This document shows, one piece after another, positions 8,528 through 17,929 of a stretch of DNA of 64,000 nt. The DNA comes from Hymenobacter sp. GOD-10R (lineage in GTDB: Bacteria; Bacteroidota; Bacteroidia; Cytophagales; Hymenobacteraceae). Below the pieces are notes generated by a model. The model had not been told where the DNA came from. It did not search any database and saw only the letters and a list, made by a program, of their open reading frames with translations. The stretch spans positions 6,631,501 through 6,695,500 of the forward strand of contig NZ_CP141184.1 of assembly GCF_035609205.1 (NCBI RefSeq), given 5' to 3'. A program made the translations under genes and the position numbers. How positions within the stretch are numbered: the stretch's first letter is position 1; each line of letters begins with the position of its first letter.

Positions 8528-9271
8528 TTAACTGATAGCCGGTTTAGCTCGCTTCAGCTCGAAGTTCTTACCTAGGTACACGCGGCGCACTACTTCGTCG
8601 GCAGCTAGCTCTTCGGCCGTGCCGGCTTTCAGGAGCTTTCCTTCAAAGAGTAGGTACGCCCGGTCGACGATGCTCAGCGTGGAGTTTACGTCGTGGTCGG
8701 TGATGAGGATACCGATGTTTTTGTGCTTGAGCTTAGCTACAATGCCCTGAATCTCTTCCGTAGCAATGGGGTCGACGCCGGCGAAAGGCTCATCCAGAAG
8801 CACGAATTTCGGGTCAACGGCTAGGGCGCGCGCAATTTCGGTGCGGCGTCGCTCGCCCCCGCTCAGCACCCGCCCTAGGTTTTTGCGCACGTGCGTGAGG
8901 CTGAATTCATTGAGCAGCTCTTCGGTTTTGTCAAGCTGCTCCTTTTTCGAGAGCTTGGTCATTTGCAGCACCGCCAAGATGTTTTCCTCCACCGTCAGGT
9001 CGCGAAAGACGGAGGCTTCCTGGGCTAGGTAGCCCACCCCACGCTGTGCCCGTTGGTAGATGGGCAGGCGGGTAATTTCCTCGTTATCAAGGAAAATGCG
9101 CCCCTCATTAGGCTTCACCATGCCCACCATCATGTAGAAACAGGTGGTTTTGCCGGCACCGTTCGGTCCTAGCAGCCCTACGATTTCGCCCTGCTCTACC
9201 GTCACCGACATGTCGTTGACTACGGTACGCGCTTTGTATTTCTTGATCAGGTGTTCGGCTCTCAGAATCAT
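8528..9271 (-). CDS. lptB: LPS export ABC transporter ATPase LptB
   Basis: 247 residues, full length. LptB powers the LptB2FGC complex that pulls lipopolysaccharide out of the inner membrane. The motifs are complete: Walker [10 protein letters not shown] (35-43), signature LSGGERRR (136-143), Walker B FVLLDEP (156-162) and the H-loop histidine in ITDHD (His193). The sequence after Walker A ([14 protein letters not shown]) is characteristic of LptB. The matching lptC is far away at 34.3 kb, so the export genes are split as in many Bacteroidota. A near-consensus -7 box (TACCTTTA on the minus strand, 9280-9287) lies just upstream. Confidence 0.96.
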   Translation of the reverse strand: MILRAEHLIKKYKARTVVNDMSVTVEQGEIVGLLGPNGAGKTTCFYMMVGMVKPNEGRIFLDNEEITRLPIYQRAQRGVGYLAQEASVFRDLTVEENILAVLQMTKLSKKEQLDKTEELLNEFSLTHVRKNLGRVLSGGERRRTEIARALAVDPKFVLLDEPFAGVDPIATEEIQGIVAKLKHKNIGILITDHDVNSTLSIVDRAYLLFEGKLLKAGTAEELAADEVVRRVYLGKNFELKRAKPAIS

Positions 9272-9490
9272 TGTACCGGTAAAGGTAAGGGGTTAAAAGA
9301 GTTGGGCAGTATAGCATGATCCTACGACTCCACCATCAACTAGCAGTATCGTTGCATGAGGCAAGTTCGGGCTCCCAGCCAGGCCGTTGATACCAACGCC
9401 CTTAAGGCTAACGACATTCGGTGTTCAAACGGTATTGTTCAACGAGAATGATACTACGACACACGAACTCGCTTGCCATTTCCGGTTTAG

Positions 9491-10321
9491 TTAGCGCCGT
9501 GTCATGTGCTTGCTGTGCTTGTGCTCTTTCTGCACAAACTCGGTGGGACGGCAGTGCACGAGCTGGGCGAAGGTATTGCTGAACGCCGATAGGCTATTAT
9601 AACCCACGCTGTAGGCTATTTCGCTGATATTCTTGCTGGTTTGCAGCATCTGCTCCATGGCGGAGATGATGCGACACAGCTTCAGGTACTGCACAAACGA
9701 TAAGCTCATGCGCTGCTGAAAGAGCCGCGACAAGTTGCGCGTGCTGAAGCCAAACTGCCGCGCCACGGCCGATAGCTCCAGCGGCTCTCCTAGGTTTTCG
9801 TGCAAGTAAGCCAGCACCGGTTGCAGGCGCTCGTCGTCGGTGGTGGGCAGCACGATGGGGAGCGGGTGCTGGCTGATTTGGGGCAGCAGCATCTTCAGCG
9901 TTTGCAGAAACAAGTACTGGTCGTGGTCATCGGGGCAGATGTGACCGTCCCATCTTTCCGTGAACAGCAGCATCTCGTAGAGCAGCGTCGTGACGGGGTA
10001 AATGCCCATCACGCTGTAGAATGGGTGGGCTAGGTCGTCATCAACCGCGAAGCACAGGCTATGCAACAGATGCTGAGGGGACTGTACAAACACGCGGTGT
10101 TCCATGAGCGGCGGAATCCAGACGTAGTGGCGGGCCGGAATGAAGTACGTCTTGGTGGGCGCGTACAAGTAAGCTAGCCCCTCTTCCACGTACACAAACT
10201 GCCCCTTTTGGTGATAATGCATGGGGTAGTTGTGCTCGGTGCGGGCATGCTGTACGAACATGCACGCCGGCAGACTATCGATGTCGATGTTCTGTTGGAG
10301 AAACTGTGTGGCAGTGAGCAT
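9491..10321 (-). CDS. AraC-family regulator of the adjacent efflux operon
   Basis: 276 residues from the ATG at 10321 (an ATG at 10348 would add nine). The N-terminal half is a cupin-like sensor (HARTEHNYPMHYHQKGQFVYV), with a histidine pattern suited to ligand or metal binding. The C-terminal 100 residues form the double helix-turn-helix, with ELSAVARQFGFSTRNLSRLF as the first and ISEIAYSVGYNSLSAFSNTF as the second. It is transcribed away from the TolC-HlyD-MFS operon across a short shared promoter region, the usual arrangement for a local regulator of a drug or metabolite exporter. The inducer is unknown. Confidence 0.9.
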   Translation of the reverse strand: MLTATQFLQQNIDIDSLPACMFVQHARTEHNYPMHYHQKGQFVYVEEGLAYLYAPTKTYFIPARHYVWIPPLMEHRVFVQSPQHLLHSLCFAVDDDLAHPFYSVMGIYPVTTLLYEMLLFTERWDGHICPDDHDQYLFLQTLKMLLPQISQHPLPIVLPTTDDERLQPVLAYLHENLGEPLELSAVARQFGFSTRNLSRLFQQRMSLSFVQYLKLCRIISAMEQMLQTSKNISEIAYSVGYNSLSAFSNTFAQLVHCRPTEFVQKEHKHSKHMTRR

Positions 10322-10390
10322 AGAAAAACGGATGGCCGATTTGAGCAAATCTATGGCGAATTAGAAAAAGCGCCACACAGCAAGCTATTT

Positions 10391-10398
10391 TATCTTTG
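10391..10398 (+). promoter_or_regulatory. -7 box TATCTTTG of the efflux operon
   Basis: An exact TAnnTTTG Bacteroidota -7 element 16 bases before the TolC start codon, in the divergent region shared with the AraC gene. I do not see a clear -33 element. Confidence 0.6.
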
Positions 10399-10414
10399 CT
10401 GCGTATAAAAAAAC

Positions 10415-11767
10415 ATGGAAATGATCTATCGAAGTCGAGCCTGGATTTTAATAGTAACTATCTCGACAGTAATAGCTTACCAAGCTCAAGCACAGGCAAA
10501 TTTACAAGCTCAACTAGTACTTACTTTAGATAAGGCTTGGCAGCAAGCCGAAGCCTACAACAAAGAGGTTCAGCTACAGCAGCAGCAAGTTGTTATCAGT
10601 CAAGAGCTTGTAAAAGATCGGCAAACTGAGCGGCTACCACGCGTGATGACCCGTGGGGAGTACACCTACCTAGGTGCCTTGTACGGCTACGAACCCAAGA
10701 AGTGGCTGAGCAACCCTGAGTCGGTGCCGGTGCCGCCTAGCCCGCACGTGTACAGCGCGGCCCTTCGCACCGAGTGGGACGTGTACACTGGCGGGCGCAT
10801 CAAAAACCAGATCGAAACGCAGGCGGTGAATGCCGAGCTAGAAGGACAGCGCCTCAGCCTGACGCGGGAAGATATCCGGCTGCGGGTGGCGCAGGTGTAC
10901 CTCGACCTGAAGCGCAATCTCGTGTACCGCGGCCTCACCCAGGGCAACATCACCGAGTCGGAGCGGCGGCTGCGCCAAATTCAGTCGCTGTATAAAAACG
11001 GCGTAGTGCTGCGCAGCGACGTGCTGCGGGCCGAGCTGCAAACCTCGCGGCAGCAACTGCTGCTCACCGAAATCAACAACAACATTACCCTCGCCAACCA
11101 GCGCCTCAACATCCTGATGGGTGCGCCCGAAGAGCAGCCCAACGCGCCAGCCGAAGACATTCTGCCGGCTACAGCCCTGCTTACTGGGTCCTACGAAGAC
11201 TACGTGCGCCAAGCGCAAGGACAGGCGCCGGAGCTGCGGGTGGCGGGCTTACAGACGCGCCTCAGCCAGCTCCGACTAGAAGGCACCGAGGTGATTCGGC
11301 GGCCGCAGGTGGGCATGTTTGCGGGCTATAGCTACAACTTTCCCAACCGCCTGACCTTCCCCTTCGTGCCGCAGATTTACAGCTTCGGGGAGGTGGGTGT
11401 GCGGGTGGCGTACAACATCACGGGGCGCTACTACGACCGCCACGCGGAAAGAGCGGCCGAGCTAGGGTTGGAGCGCCAAAAGCTAGCCGAGCAAAACGTG
11501 CTCGACCAGAAGCGGCAGGAAGTGAAGACGGCGTACGTGCGCTTTCAGGAAACGCTGGAGCGCATTCGCATTGCGCAGCAGAATATTCAGCAAGCTTCGG
11601 AAAACTACCGCATCGTGAACAGCACCTATTTCAATCAGCTAGCCCTGCTCACCGATTTGCTCGACGCTGATAACCAGCTGCTTCAGTCGCGCTTCGACCT
11701 CATCACGGCGCAGGTGCAGGCCGCTACGCAATACTATCAACTCCAAAAGGCCCTCGGCACTCTATAA
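10415..11767 (+). CDS. TolC-family outer membrane efflux channel
   Basis: 450 residues. A signal peptide (about 1-27, ending AQAQA) is followed by two long coiled-coil-forming OEP repeats, the hallmark of trimeric outer membrane efflux ducts. Segments such as TEWDVYTGGRIKNQIETQ and LLDADNQLLQSRFDLITAQ are typical of the two halves. The ATG at 10415 or the next one at 10421 could be used. It is the first gene of a three-gene operon (12 bases to the HlyD gene), and a consensus -7 box is 16 bases upstream. The channel would connect with the downstream adaptor and MFS pump to move substrate across both membranes. Confidence 0.95.
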   Translation: MEMIYRSRAWILIVTISTVIAYQAQAQANLQAQLVLTLDKAWQQAEAYNKEVQLQQQQVVISQELVKDRQTERLPRVMTRGEYTYLGALYGYEPKKWLSNPESVPVPPSPHVYSAALRTEWDVYTGGRIKNQIETQAVNAELEGQRLSLTREDIRLRVAQVYLDLKRNLVYRGLTQGNITESERRLRQIQSLYKNGVVLRSDVLRAELQTSRQQLLLTEINNNITLANQRLNILMGAPEEQPNAPAEDILPATALLTGSYEDYVRQAQGQAPELRVAGLQTRLSQLRLEGTEVIRRPQVGMFAGYSYNFPNRLTFPFVPQIYSFGEVGVRVAYNITGRYYDRHAERAAELGLERQKLAEQNVLDQKRQEVKTAYVRFQETLERIRIAQQNIQQASENYRIVNSTYFNQLALLTDLLDADNQLLQSRFDLITAQVQAATQYYQLQKALGTL

Positions 11768-11779
11768 GGTATCCGTATT

Positions 11780-12847
11780 ATGGCAACTACAGCAACGAAG
11801 ACCGACAACTCGAAGCGGGCCGACCGGGTCATTGCGCGCATTACCACTTGGCTGGCGGGCTTGCTGCTCGTGGCGCTGCTGGTGTGGGGCGGCATCATGG
11901 GCTGGCGCCTACTGCAGTACGAAGAAACCAACGACGCGCAGGTGGAGGAATACATCAACCCCATCAATAGCAAGGTCACGGGCTACATCCGCAAGATCAA
12001 GTACCAGGAAAACCAGGCCGTGAAGGCAGGCGACACGCTCGTCATTATCGACGACCGTGACTACCAACTCCCGGTCGCCGAAGCCGAAGCCGCGCTAGCC
12101 AACACCCAGGCCCAACTAGAGGTGCTCGGCAGCAACGTACAAACGTCGCAGCGCACCTCCCAGGCGAGTCAGGCGCAAATTGGGGCGGCTCGCGCCCGCC
12201 TGGAAGAGCAGCAGAAAGAATACAACCGCTACCGGCAGCTGCTGGCCGATGAGGCCGTGACGCGTCAACAGTTTGAGCGCATTGAAACGGCCCTGCAAGT
12301 AGCCCGCTCCGACTACCAGGCCCTGCAAGGCAACTACGCCACCACGTTGTCGCGGGTGGGCGAGGTGCGCGCCCAGCGGCCGGTGCTGCTAGCCGAGCTG
12401 AAGCGCCGCCAAGTGGCCTTACAGAAAGCCCAGCTCGACCTTTCCTACACCATCATTACGGCGCCCTACAATGGCAAGATGGGCCGCCAGACCATTCAGG
12501 AAGGCCAGCTTATTCAGGCCGGCCAACCCCTAGCCTACATCGTGAACGAAGACGCGGGTAAGTGGGTGACGGCCAACTTCAAGGAGACGCAGCTGCGCAA
12601 CATGCATGTGGGCCAACCCGTGCAAATCAAGACCGATGCGTACCCTGGGGAAGTGTTCAACGGGCGCATCGAATCCTTGTCGCCGGCTACCGGAGCTAGG
12701 TTTTCCCTGCTGCCTCCCGACAACGCCACCGGCAACTTCATCAAGGTGACGCAGCGCATTCCGGTACGCATTCAGCTCACCGACAAGCCCGAGAAAACCC
12801 AGCAGCTCGCCGCCGGCATGAACGCCCTCGTGACGGTGGAAAAGTAG
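11780..12847 (+). CDS. HlyD/EmrA-family membrane fusion protein
   Basis: 355 residues. One N-terminal membrane helix (about 22-44) is followed by a biotinyl-lipoyl-like half (SKVTGYIRKIKYQENQAVKAGDTL), a periplasmic hairpin rich in Gln/Ala/Arg (about 95-200), the second lipoyl half (ITAPYNGKMGRQTIQEGQ) and a beta-barrel domain. This is the EmrA/HlyD_D23 layout. The protein bridges the MFS pump and the TolC channel in the periplasm. It lies 12 bases after the channel gene and 9 bases before the pump gene. Confidence 0.95.
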   Translation: MATTATKTDNSKRADRVIARITTWLAGLLLVALLVWGGIMGWRLLQYEETNDAQVEEYINPINSKVTGYIRKIKYQENQAVKAGDTLVIIDDRDYQLPVAEAEAALANTQAQLEVLGSNVQTSQRTSQASQAQIGAARARLEEQQKEYNRYRQLLADEAVTRQQFERIETALQVARSDYQALQGNYATTLSRVGEVRAQRPVLLAELKRRQVALQKAQLDLSYTIITAPYNGKMGRQTIQEGQLIQAGQPLAYIVNEDAGKWVTANFKETQLRNMHVGQPVQIKTDAYPGEVFNGRIESLSPATGARFSLLPPDNATGNFIKVTQRIPVRIQLTDKPEKTQQLAAGMNALVTVEK

Positions 12848-12856
12848 GGCAGCCGC

Positions 12857-14437
12857 ATGGAAGAATCCCAACCTATTTTCAAGAAGTGGGCGCCCGAATG
12901 GTTTGTGCGGGTGGTCCTTTTTATGGCTCTGCTGCCCTCGTTTGCGCCGCTGGGCTTGTACGCTAGCTTCTCCACGTACGCGGCCGGGTACTACGGCATC
13001 GAGCCCGCCGATGTGCAGTTTTCCATCCTGGCTTACTACGCGGGGCTGGTGTCCTTTTTTCCCTTTGACCCTAGGTTGTCCAGCTATCTGCTTTCGCGCC
13101 AGTATTTTATCCTGAGCGTGTCGCTGCTGGTATTCGTGACGTGGCTCTGCTCGCTGGTACACGAGCTGCCTATTTTCTTGTTTTTGCGCTTTGTGCAAGG
13201 CGTGATTGGTGCCACCGTTGGCAGCCCCTGTCTCACCCTCATCTTCTCCCGCCTTGATACCTCCCGGGCGCGGGCCATGGGTTACACAGTATTCTACGGC
13301 GCGCTGCTTACTTCAGGACCCGTCAGCACGGCGCTGGCGGGCATGGTGCTGGAAGTTTTTCCTTTCCCCACGCTTTATCAGATCTACATCCTGATTCAGC
13401 TGCCCGGCGCCTTGCTGTTGATCTTGGTGCTGAACAACGTGCGGTTGAAGAAACGTATTCCGCTCTACCAGCTGGAGTGGCCTAGCTTTGTGTTCTTCGC
13501 CGTCACGCTGCTTTCGCTGGGCTACTTGGTATCGTACGGGCAGAAGCTGTATTGGCTGGAAGACAATACCATCCGGCTTGCCTTGGTGACGGCGCTAGTG
13601 TTCGGAGCGTGTTTCGTGCTGCGCCAGCTGCACCTGAAGCGGCCGTACATCAACTTATCGGTGCTGAGCTACCGCAACTTTCGGATTGGCCTAGGGCTGT
13701 TCCTGCTTTTCTATCTGTTCCGCGGCACAACGGGCATTGCGACGGCTTACTTCGCGGGCGTACTACGCCTAGACGGCTGGCACCTAGCCGCGTTGCAAGT
13801 ACCTACACTACTGGGCATTGGCATTGGCATGAGCCTAACGGTGCGCTTCGTGCTGCTCAACTATCCTCTGCGCCCCATCTGGTTGATAGGCTTTACCTTG
13901 CTGCTGGTGTATCACGTGTGGATGTATTTCCTGTTCGGGCCTTCGCAGGGACCGGCCGTGTTTGTGATGCCGCTGTTTCTGCAAGGGCTTGGGGTCGGTA
14001 CGCTGATGGTGCCCATCACGGTGTTTACGCTGTCGTCGTTGCCGCCGGCTATTAGCCTCTCGGGGTCGTACACGGCGGTTACGGCGCGCTACTTAGGGTT
14101 TATCAGCTCCATTGCGCTGGTCAACTTCTTTCAACTGTATTGGCGCACCGAGAACATCAACCGCTTGGCGCAGGAAGTGCTGCCGGGTACTAGTCAGTTG
14201 GCCACGCGCTTGCAAGGCTACCAGCAAAGCCTCCACAGCAAAGGCATGGACCTAGGTTCGGCGCAGCGCGTGGCGACGCGCTTGCTGGCAAATTCTTTGG
14301 AAACGCAAAGCCAGCTGCGCTATTCCATGAGCTACTACGGCATGGTGAGCGTGGCCATTGTGCTGCTGTTGCTGCTGATTGTGGTGCTGCCGCCTGTCCG
14401 CCAAAAGGTGCTCACCTTCCGGCAACGGCCCTTGTAA
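12857..14437 (+). CDS. MFS efflux pump (EmrB/DHA2-type)
   Basis: 526 residues with about fourteen hydrophobic segments, the size of DHA2 drug/proton antiporters. The segment LRFVQGVIGATVGSPCLTLIFSRLD resembles the motif region of the family, although the canonical loop 2-3 motif is weak. With the upstream adaptor and channel it forms a tripartite EmrKY-TolC-like exporter in the inner membrane. Substrates cannot be named from the sequence. The operon probably ends here; DoxX follows after 87 bases. Confidence 0.92.
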   Translation: MEESQPIFKKWAPEWFVRVVLFMALLPSFAPLGLYASFSTYAAGYYGIEPADVQFSILAYYAGLVSFFPFDPRLSSYLLSRQYFILSVSLLVFVTWLCSLVHELPIFLFLRFVQGVIGATVGSPCLTLIFSRLDTSRARAMGYTVFYGALLTSGPVSTALAGMVLEVFPFPTLYQIYILIQLPGALLLILVLNNVRLKKRIPLYQLEWPSFVFFAVTLLSLGYLVSYGQKLYWLEDNTIRLALVTALVFGACFVLRQLHLKRPYINLSVLSYRNFRIGLGLFLLFYLFRGTTGIATAYFAGVLRLDGWHLAALQVPTLLGIGIGMSLTVRFVLLNYPLRPIWLIGFTLLLVYHVWMYFLFGPSQGPAVFVMPLFLQGLGVGTLMVPITVFTLSSLPPAISLSGSYTAVTARYLGFISSIALVNFFQLYWRTENINRLAQEVLPGTSQLATRLQGYQQSLHSKGMDLGSAQRVATRLLANSLETQSQLRYSMSYYGMVSVAIVLLLLLIVVLPPVRQKVLTFRQRPL

Positions 14438-14524
14438 GGACGTATCACGGCGCGTTCCGACGGCAACGAGTGAAAACGTTGGAGTAGGAGCTACGTTAAC
14501 ACAAGCTCACCTAGCTTTCTTCTT

Positions 14525-14935
14525 ATGGCTTCTATCTCTCCTGCTTTCTCTCTTTGGACTTCGCGGATGCTGAGCGTTTTGCGCATTACCGCGGGCTTTT
14601 TGTTCATGCAACACGGCATGCAGAAGCTGTTTAACTTCCCAGCCGGTGGTCACAGTGCTGAGCTGTTTTCAATGATGGGTCTGGCGGGCGTCCTGGAGTT
14701 TGTGGGCGGCTTGCTGCTGATCTTTGGTTTGTTTACGCGGCCGGTAGCGTTCATCTTGTCGGGCCTGATGGCGGTGGCGTATTTCATGGCACATGCCCCG
14801 CAAGGCCCGCTTCCGATCGTGAACCAAGGCGAACTAGCGGTGCTCTATTGCTTTATTTTTCTCTTCTTGGCCGTGGCCGGTGCCGGTGACTGGAGCCTGG
14901 ATGCGTGGCGCCAGCGCCTAGCTGCCAGGCGGTAG
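14525..14935 (+). CDS. DoxX family membrane protein
   Basis: 136 residues with four membrane helices. The DoxX signature is present: RITAGFLFMQHGMQKLFNF near the N-terminus and GVLEFVGGLLLIFGLFTRPVA in the middle. DoxX proteins take part in redox or quinone-related membrane functions in different bacteria, and the exact role here is not known. The ATG at 14525 is well placed; an in-frame ATG at residue 15 is inside the first helix region and less likely. Probably monocistronic. Confidence 0.9.
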   Translation: MASISPAFSLWTSRMLSVLRITAGFLFMQHGMQKLFNFPAGGHSAELFSMMGLAGVLEFVGGLLLIFGLFTRPVAFILSGLMAVAYFMAHAPQGPLPIVNQGELAVLYCFIFLFLAVAGAGDWSLDAWRQRLAARR

Positions 14936-15096
14936 CTAGGTAGCCGTAGCGCAGAACAGATTTCCGTATTTCTACCTTGCTATAGCTCCCTGACCTAGGT
15001 TGCCCTTGCATTAAGTAGCTATTAAGTGAATGAGGTATTGACGAGTCTAGAATTACATTTAGGCTATTCTTTCACCTCATCATCTTACTGTTATTT

Positions 15097-15615
15097 ATGT
15101 TGTTGAAGCAGCTATTGCTACCGAGTACTCTACTCTTTTTACCCCTAACCCTTTCCGCTCAAACCGTAACCGACCCCGCCCAAGCCACCGCTGCCCGCGA
15201 CTCGCTGTTCAACCAAGCTACACTCGTCCGCCAGCAGATCGAGCAGAAAAGTACCCAGCCTCCTACCAAAGCCCCTCGGAAAGGCGCTTACCGCATCATT
15301 GCCAAGGGTTATTACGTTCCGAGTGCAGGTACAAAAGGCAGTTCTTCGCTAGCTTGGAAGCACAAGCTGATCTACCGCTATGATGGAACCCGAATCGAAC
15401 TCTACACTGCTTATTTGGTAAGCGGGAAAGAGGTGCTTGAGGAGCGGCGCAATAACGGAGAACTCACATGGCTCAAGTTGCAGAACTATCAAACTCCTGC
15501 TCATACGTCTATAGACCTTCCGACCTGGCGCTCCAGTGGTACCTACGCAGCCAAGAACTACGTGTGGTGGAATAGCAAAAGCTACCTGCTGCCCAACCGT
15601 TTAGTGAAGCCGTAA
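15097..15615 (+). CDS. secreted protein, unknown function
   Basis: 172 residues with a signal peptide (1-22, ending LSAQ). The first mature third is polar and Gln/Ala-rich (about 23-60). The rest has alternating aromatic and charged residues (RYDGTRIELYTAYLVSGKEV, NYVWWNSKSYLLPN) that suggest a small beta-rich domain. I do not recognise a family. About 50 bases upstream TTGAC and TACATTTA are spaced like a weak sigma-A promoter. A strong terminator follows 30 bases after the stop, so it is a single-gene transcript. Confidence 0.65.
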   Translation: MLLKQLLLPSTLLFLPLTLSAQTVTDPAQATAARDSLFNQATLVRQQIEQKSTQPPTKAPRKGAYRIIAKGYYVPSAGTKGSSSLAWKHKLIYRYDGTRIELYTAYLVSGKEVLEERRNNGELTWLKLQNYQTPAHTSIDLPTWRSSGTYAAKNYVWWNSKSYLLPNRLVKP

Positions 15616-15644
15616 GCCCGCAGGCAGCCTGCCCCAAAGACCAC

Positions 15645-15692
15645 ACCGGTTCCGGTTAGGTAGTGTTCAACTACCCAGCCGGAACCGGTTTT
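15645..15692 (+). terminator. long hairpin terminator
   Basis: Left arm from 15645 (ACCGGTTCCGG, continuing to 15664) pairs with 15670-15689 over 20 bp with only two imperfect positions, around a 5-base loop, and ends in TTTT. It lies 30 bases after the secreted-protein stop. Confidence 0.85.
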
Positions 15693-15818
15693 GGTTAGCA
15701 GATTCTACGCTTCAGCTTGCCGCTGGAGCTTGGTTAGCCTTCTTTTGCTGCGACCGTATAACGGCTGCCGCTCCCTAGTCCGGAGCTTGCCCTAACCTCA
15801 TTACGCCACAGCCAACAC

Positions 15819-16703
15819 ATGATTGAAGCAGTCAAATTCTGGAACGAACCAAACAACAAATCACACTGGGCTTTCGAGATTGATCCGGAATGGCGGATAT
15901 TCGGCGAGATGGTAAGGCTGGCGGCCCAAGCCGTGAAGGCCGAGAAACCCGATATTTTGCGCGTGCTAGGTGGCATCTCTCCCATCGATCCAACCTTTAT
16001 CAAACGCCTAGAAGGCTATGGGGCGCTCCAAGATTTGGATGCCATTGCCATTCACGGCTTTCCGCTCGACTGGAACCTGTGGCTGATTGACGAGTGGCCC
16101 GATAAAATTGCAGAAATCAAAACGGCAACCGATCTACCTATTTGGGTGACGGAAGTTGGCGCCTCAAGCTTTGGCGCTGAGGAAGTACAGGAGTTTGGCT
16201 TGCGCCGCACGGCCGAGTTGCTGATGGGCAAAGCCCAGCGCCTTTTCTGGTACAGTCTCTACGATCTGCCGCGCACGTGGGAGGCCACCACGCGCCACCG
16301 CGAAGCCGAGGGTTCCTCGTACTACCGCCACTTCCACATGGGACTGTTGCGCGAGGATGGTACGCCGAAGCTAGCCTGCAAGCATTTCTCCGACTTCACG
16401 CCTGAGTTTGGCATCTGTCAGTGGTTCCACTACGAAGATCCTCGCCTCGACGACGCGGTAGACTGGCTCCGCAAGCTAGGAGTGAAAAAGCTGCGCACCG
16501 GCCTGAGCTGGGCCGACTGGCTGCGCCCCGACGCCCACAAGTGGTTCGACCACGTGATGAAGAAGCTAGACGAGTTCGACGTAACGGCCACCTTCTGTTT
16601 CACGCCGGAGTCGAAAGGCGTGCAGCCCCACCACACCAGCCCACCCCAGCATATTGAAGAATTTGCCGATTTCTGTGTGGAAATGATGCGCCGCTACGCA
16701 TAG
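15819..16703 (+). CDS. GH39-like glycosidase, apparently circularly permuted barrel
   Basis: 294 residues without a signal peptide. The N-terminus starts at what is normally strand 4 of a GH39-like TIM barrel: VKFWNEPNN puts the expected acid/base at Glu10. Strand 7 is WVTEVGAS, with the expected nucleophile at Glu112, and strand 8 is near RLFWYSLYDL (141-150). From about 198 the sequence reads like strands 1-3 of the same fold: LRKLGVKKLRTGLSWADW (218-235), DEFDVTATFCFTPES (251-265), then a helix ending MRRYA at the stop, exactly where a normal enzyme would continue into WNEPN. An in-frame stop lies about 60 bases upstream of the ATG, so no N-terminal barrel half is missing. Beta-xylosidase-type activity is a family inference. 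A GT9-like gene follows. Confidence 0.75.
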   Translation: MIEAVKFWNEPNNKSHWAFEIDPEWRIFGEMVRLAAQAVKAEKPDILRVLGGISPIDPTFIKRLEGYGALQDLDAIAIHGFPLDWNLWLIDEWPDKIAEIKTATDLPIWVTEVGASSFGAEEVQEFGLRRTAELLMGKAQRLFWYSLYDLPRTWEATTRHREAEGSSYYRHFHMGLLREDGTPKLACKHFSDFTPEFGICQWFHYEDPRLDDAVDWLRKLGVKKLRTGLSWADWLRPDAHKWFDHVMKKLDEFDVTATFCFTPESKGVQPHHTSPPQHIEEFADFCVEMMRRYA

Positions 16704-16707
16704 GCCT

Positions 16708-16828
16708 GTAGCGCGAACCGAAGGCAAATATTAGCCAAGCTCCCGCTTTGCACCTCGTTGGACGATTGACACCTAGGTCGTTCAACGTTTGACGTTCAAC
16801 GAGGCGCGAAGCGGGAGCTTCGCGCTAC
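16708..16828. repeat. GTAGCGC-family inverted repeat
   Basis: The left arm starts with GTAGCGCGAA (16708-16717), has a 21-base interruption, and resumes as GCTCCCGCTTTGCACCTCG and onward (16739-16760). The right arm (16797-16828) is its complement, ending in TTCGCGCTAC. The element begins four bases after the GH39-like stop codon. It shares words (CACCTCGTTG, GTAGCGCGAAGCTCCCGC) with the element at 52561-52606. Confidence 0.85.
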
Positions 16829-16849
16829 ACCGTTCTATTATCTCTTACT

Positions 16850-17779
16850 ATGAGTCCCGACATTCAGGAAGACGCGCCCGATTTGTGGCTGCGCTACATG
16901 CTGAGCGGCGAGTTTGAAAAAGCGTGGCAGAAGACGGATAAGGACCTAGCTGCTCGCGCCGGTAAGCCCTGTTGGCACCTGCCGCGGCACTTCCAATACA
17001 TCTGGGACGGAGGCTCGCTCGCGGGCAAGCGCGTGCTGGTGCGCTGCTACCACGGTCTCGGCGACACGATACAGTTTATCCGCTACATGCCCCTGCTAAA
17101 AGCTGTTGCGGCGGAGGTAATAGTGTGGGCGCAGCAAGAGCTACTACCGCTCCTGCAAACCGTACAGGGCATCGATCAGCTGCTACCGCTGCACGACGGC
17201 ACACCCGAGGTAGCGTACGATGTAGATGTGGAAATCATGGAGCTTCCGCACATCTTCCGCACGACCCCAGAAACCATTCCGAACACGATTCCTTACCTGC
17301 ACGCGGCACCTAGGTTCCTTGCATCCGACCCAGAACAACTCGCCGTTGGCCTCGTGTGGAAAGCCGGTGATTGGGATGGTCGCCGCTCCGTTTCGTTTGC
17401 CTTGCTGGCGCCGCTGGCGCGGGTGCCGGGCGTTCAGCTTTTTATTCTGCAAGGCGATGCTGAGCAAGCCGGATGGCAGCAAGGCCTAGGCACTAACCCC
17501 GGCGCGCTTAGCTTGTCCGAGTACGCCCGCGTCGTCCGGGGCCTCGACCTTCTGATTACCGTCGACTCGATGCCCGCGCACCTAGCGGGTGCCCTCGGCG
17601 TACCCGTCTGGACGCTGCTGCACGCCGAGGCTGACTGGCGCTGGATGCAGCACCGCACCGATAGCCCCTGGTACCCAGCCATGCGCCTCTTCCGCCAACC
17701 ACAAGCGGGCGATTGGCAGAGCGTAGCAAGCCAAGTACAGGCCGCCCTAGCACAACTTAGCCAGCGCGAGAAAACCTAG
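16850..17779 (+). CDS. GT9-like glycosyltransferase (heptosyltransferase-related)
   Basis: 309 residues with two Rossmann halves. The N-terminal domain carries GLGDTIQFIRYMPLL (69-83) and the C-terminal domain carries DSMPAHLAGALGVPVWTLL plus DWRWMQHRTDSPWYPAMRLF. This pattern is typical of the ADP-heptose:LPS-transferase-like proteins often found fused to TPR domains; here only a short helical N-terminus (about 1-45) precedes it. The nucleotide-sugar donor and the acceptor are unknown. It probably acts in the cytoplasm on surface or secreted glycans. It is downstream of the GH39-like gene and separated from it by a repeat hairpin. Confidence 0.85.
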   Translation: MSPDIQEDAPDLWLRYMLSGEFEKAWQKTDKDLAARAGKPCWHLPRHFQYIWDGGSLAGKRVLVRCYHGLGDTIQFIRYMPLLKAVAAEVIVWAQQELLPLLQTVQGIDQLLPLHDGTPEVAYDVDVEIMELPHIFRTTPETIPNTIPYLHAAPRFLASDPEQLAVGLVWKAGDWDGRRSVSFALLAPLARVPGVQLFILQGDAEQAGWQQGLGTNPGALSLSEYARVVRGLDLLITVDSMPAHLAGALGVPVWTLLHAEADWRWMQHRTDSPWYPAMRLFRQPQAGDWQSVASQVQAALAQLSQREKT

Positions 17780-17929
17780 GTTCGATTACGAGTTGGGTTA
17801 CACGGCCTAGGTTTAGTTGAGGAAGCTTGCGCGTAAACTCTATATAGCACTCGTAAAACTTACTATGACATTGATAATCTTCGACATAATTATCCTTTAG
17901 CTCAACAGTAGGGTAAGCCTCGTACCTTA

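Noticed and set aside
12530..13198. 222-codon open frame opposite the HlyD and MFS genes
   Set aside because: Antisense shadow of two well-supported genes in GC-rich codons, without promoter or domain pattern.
17777..17800. tRNA-like TTCGATTAC word
   Set aside because: No acceptor or anticodon stem can be folded around it; I found no tRNA gene in the window.
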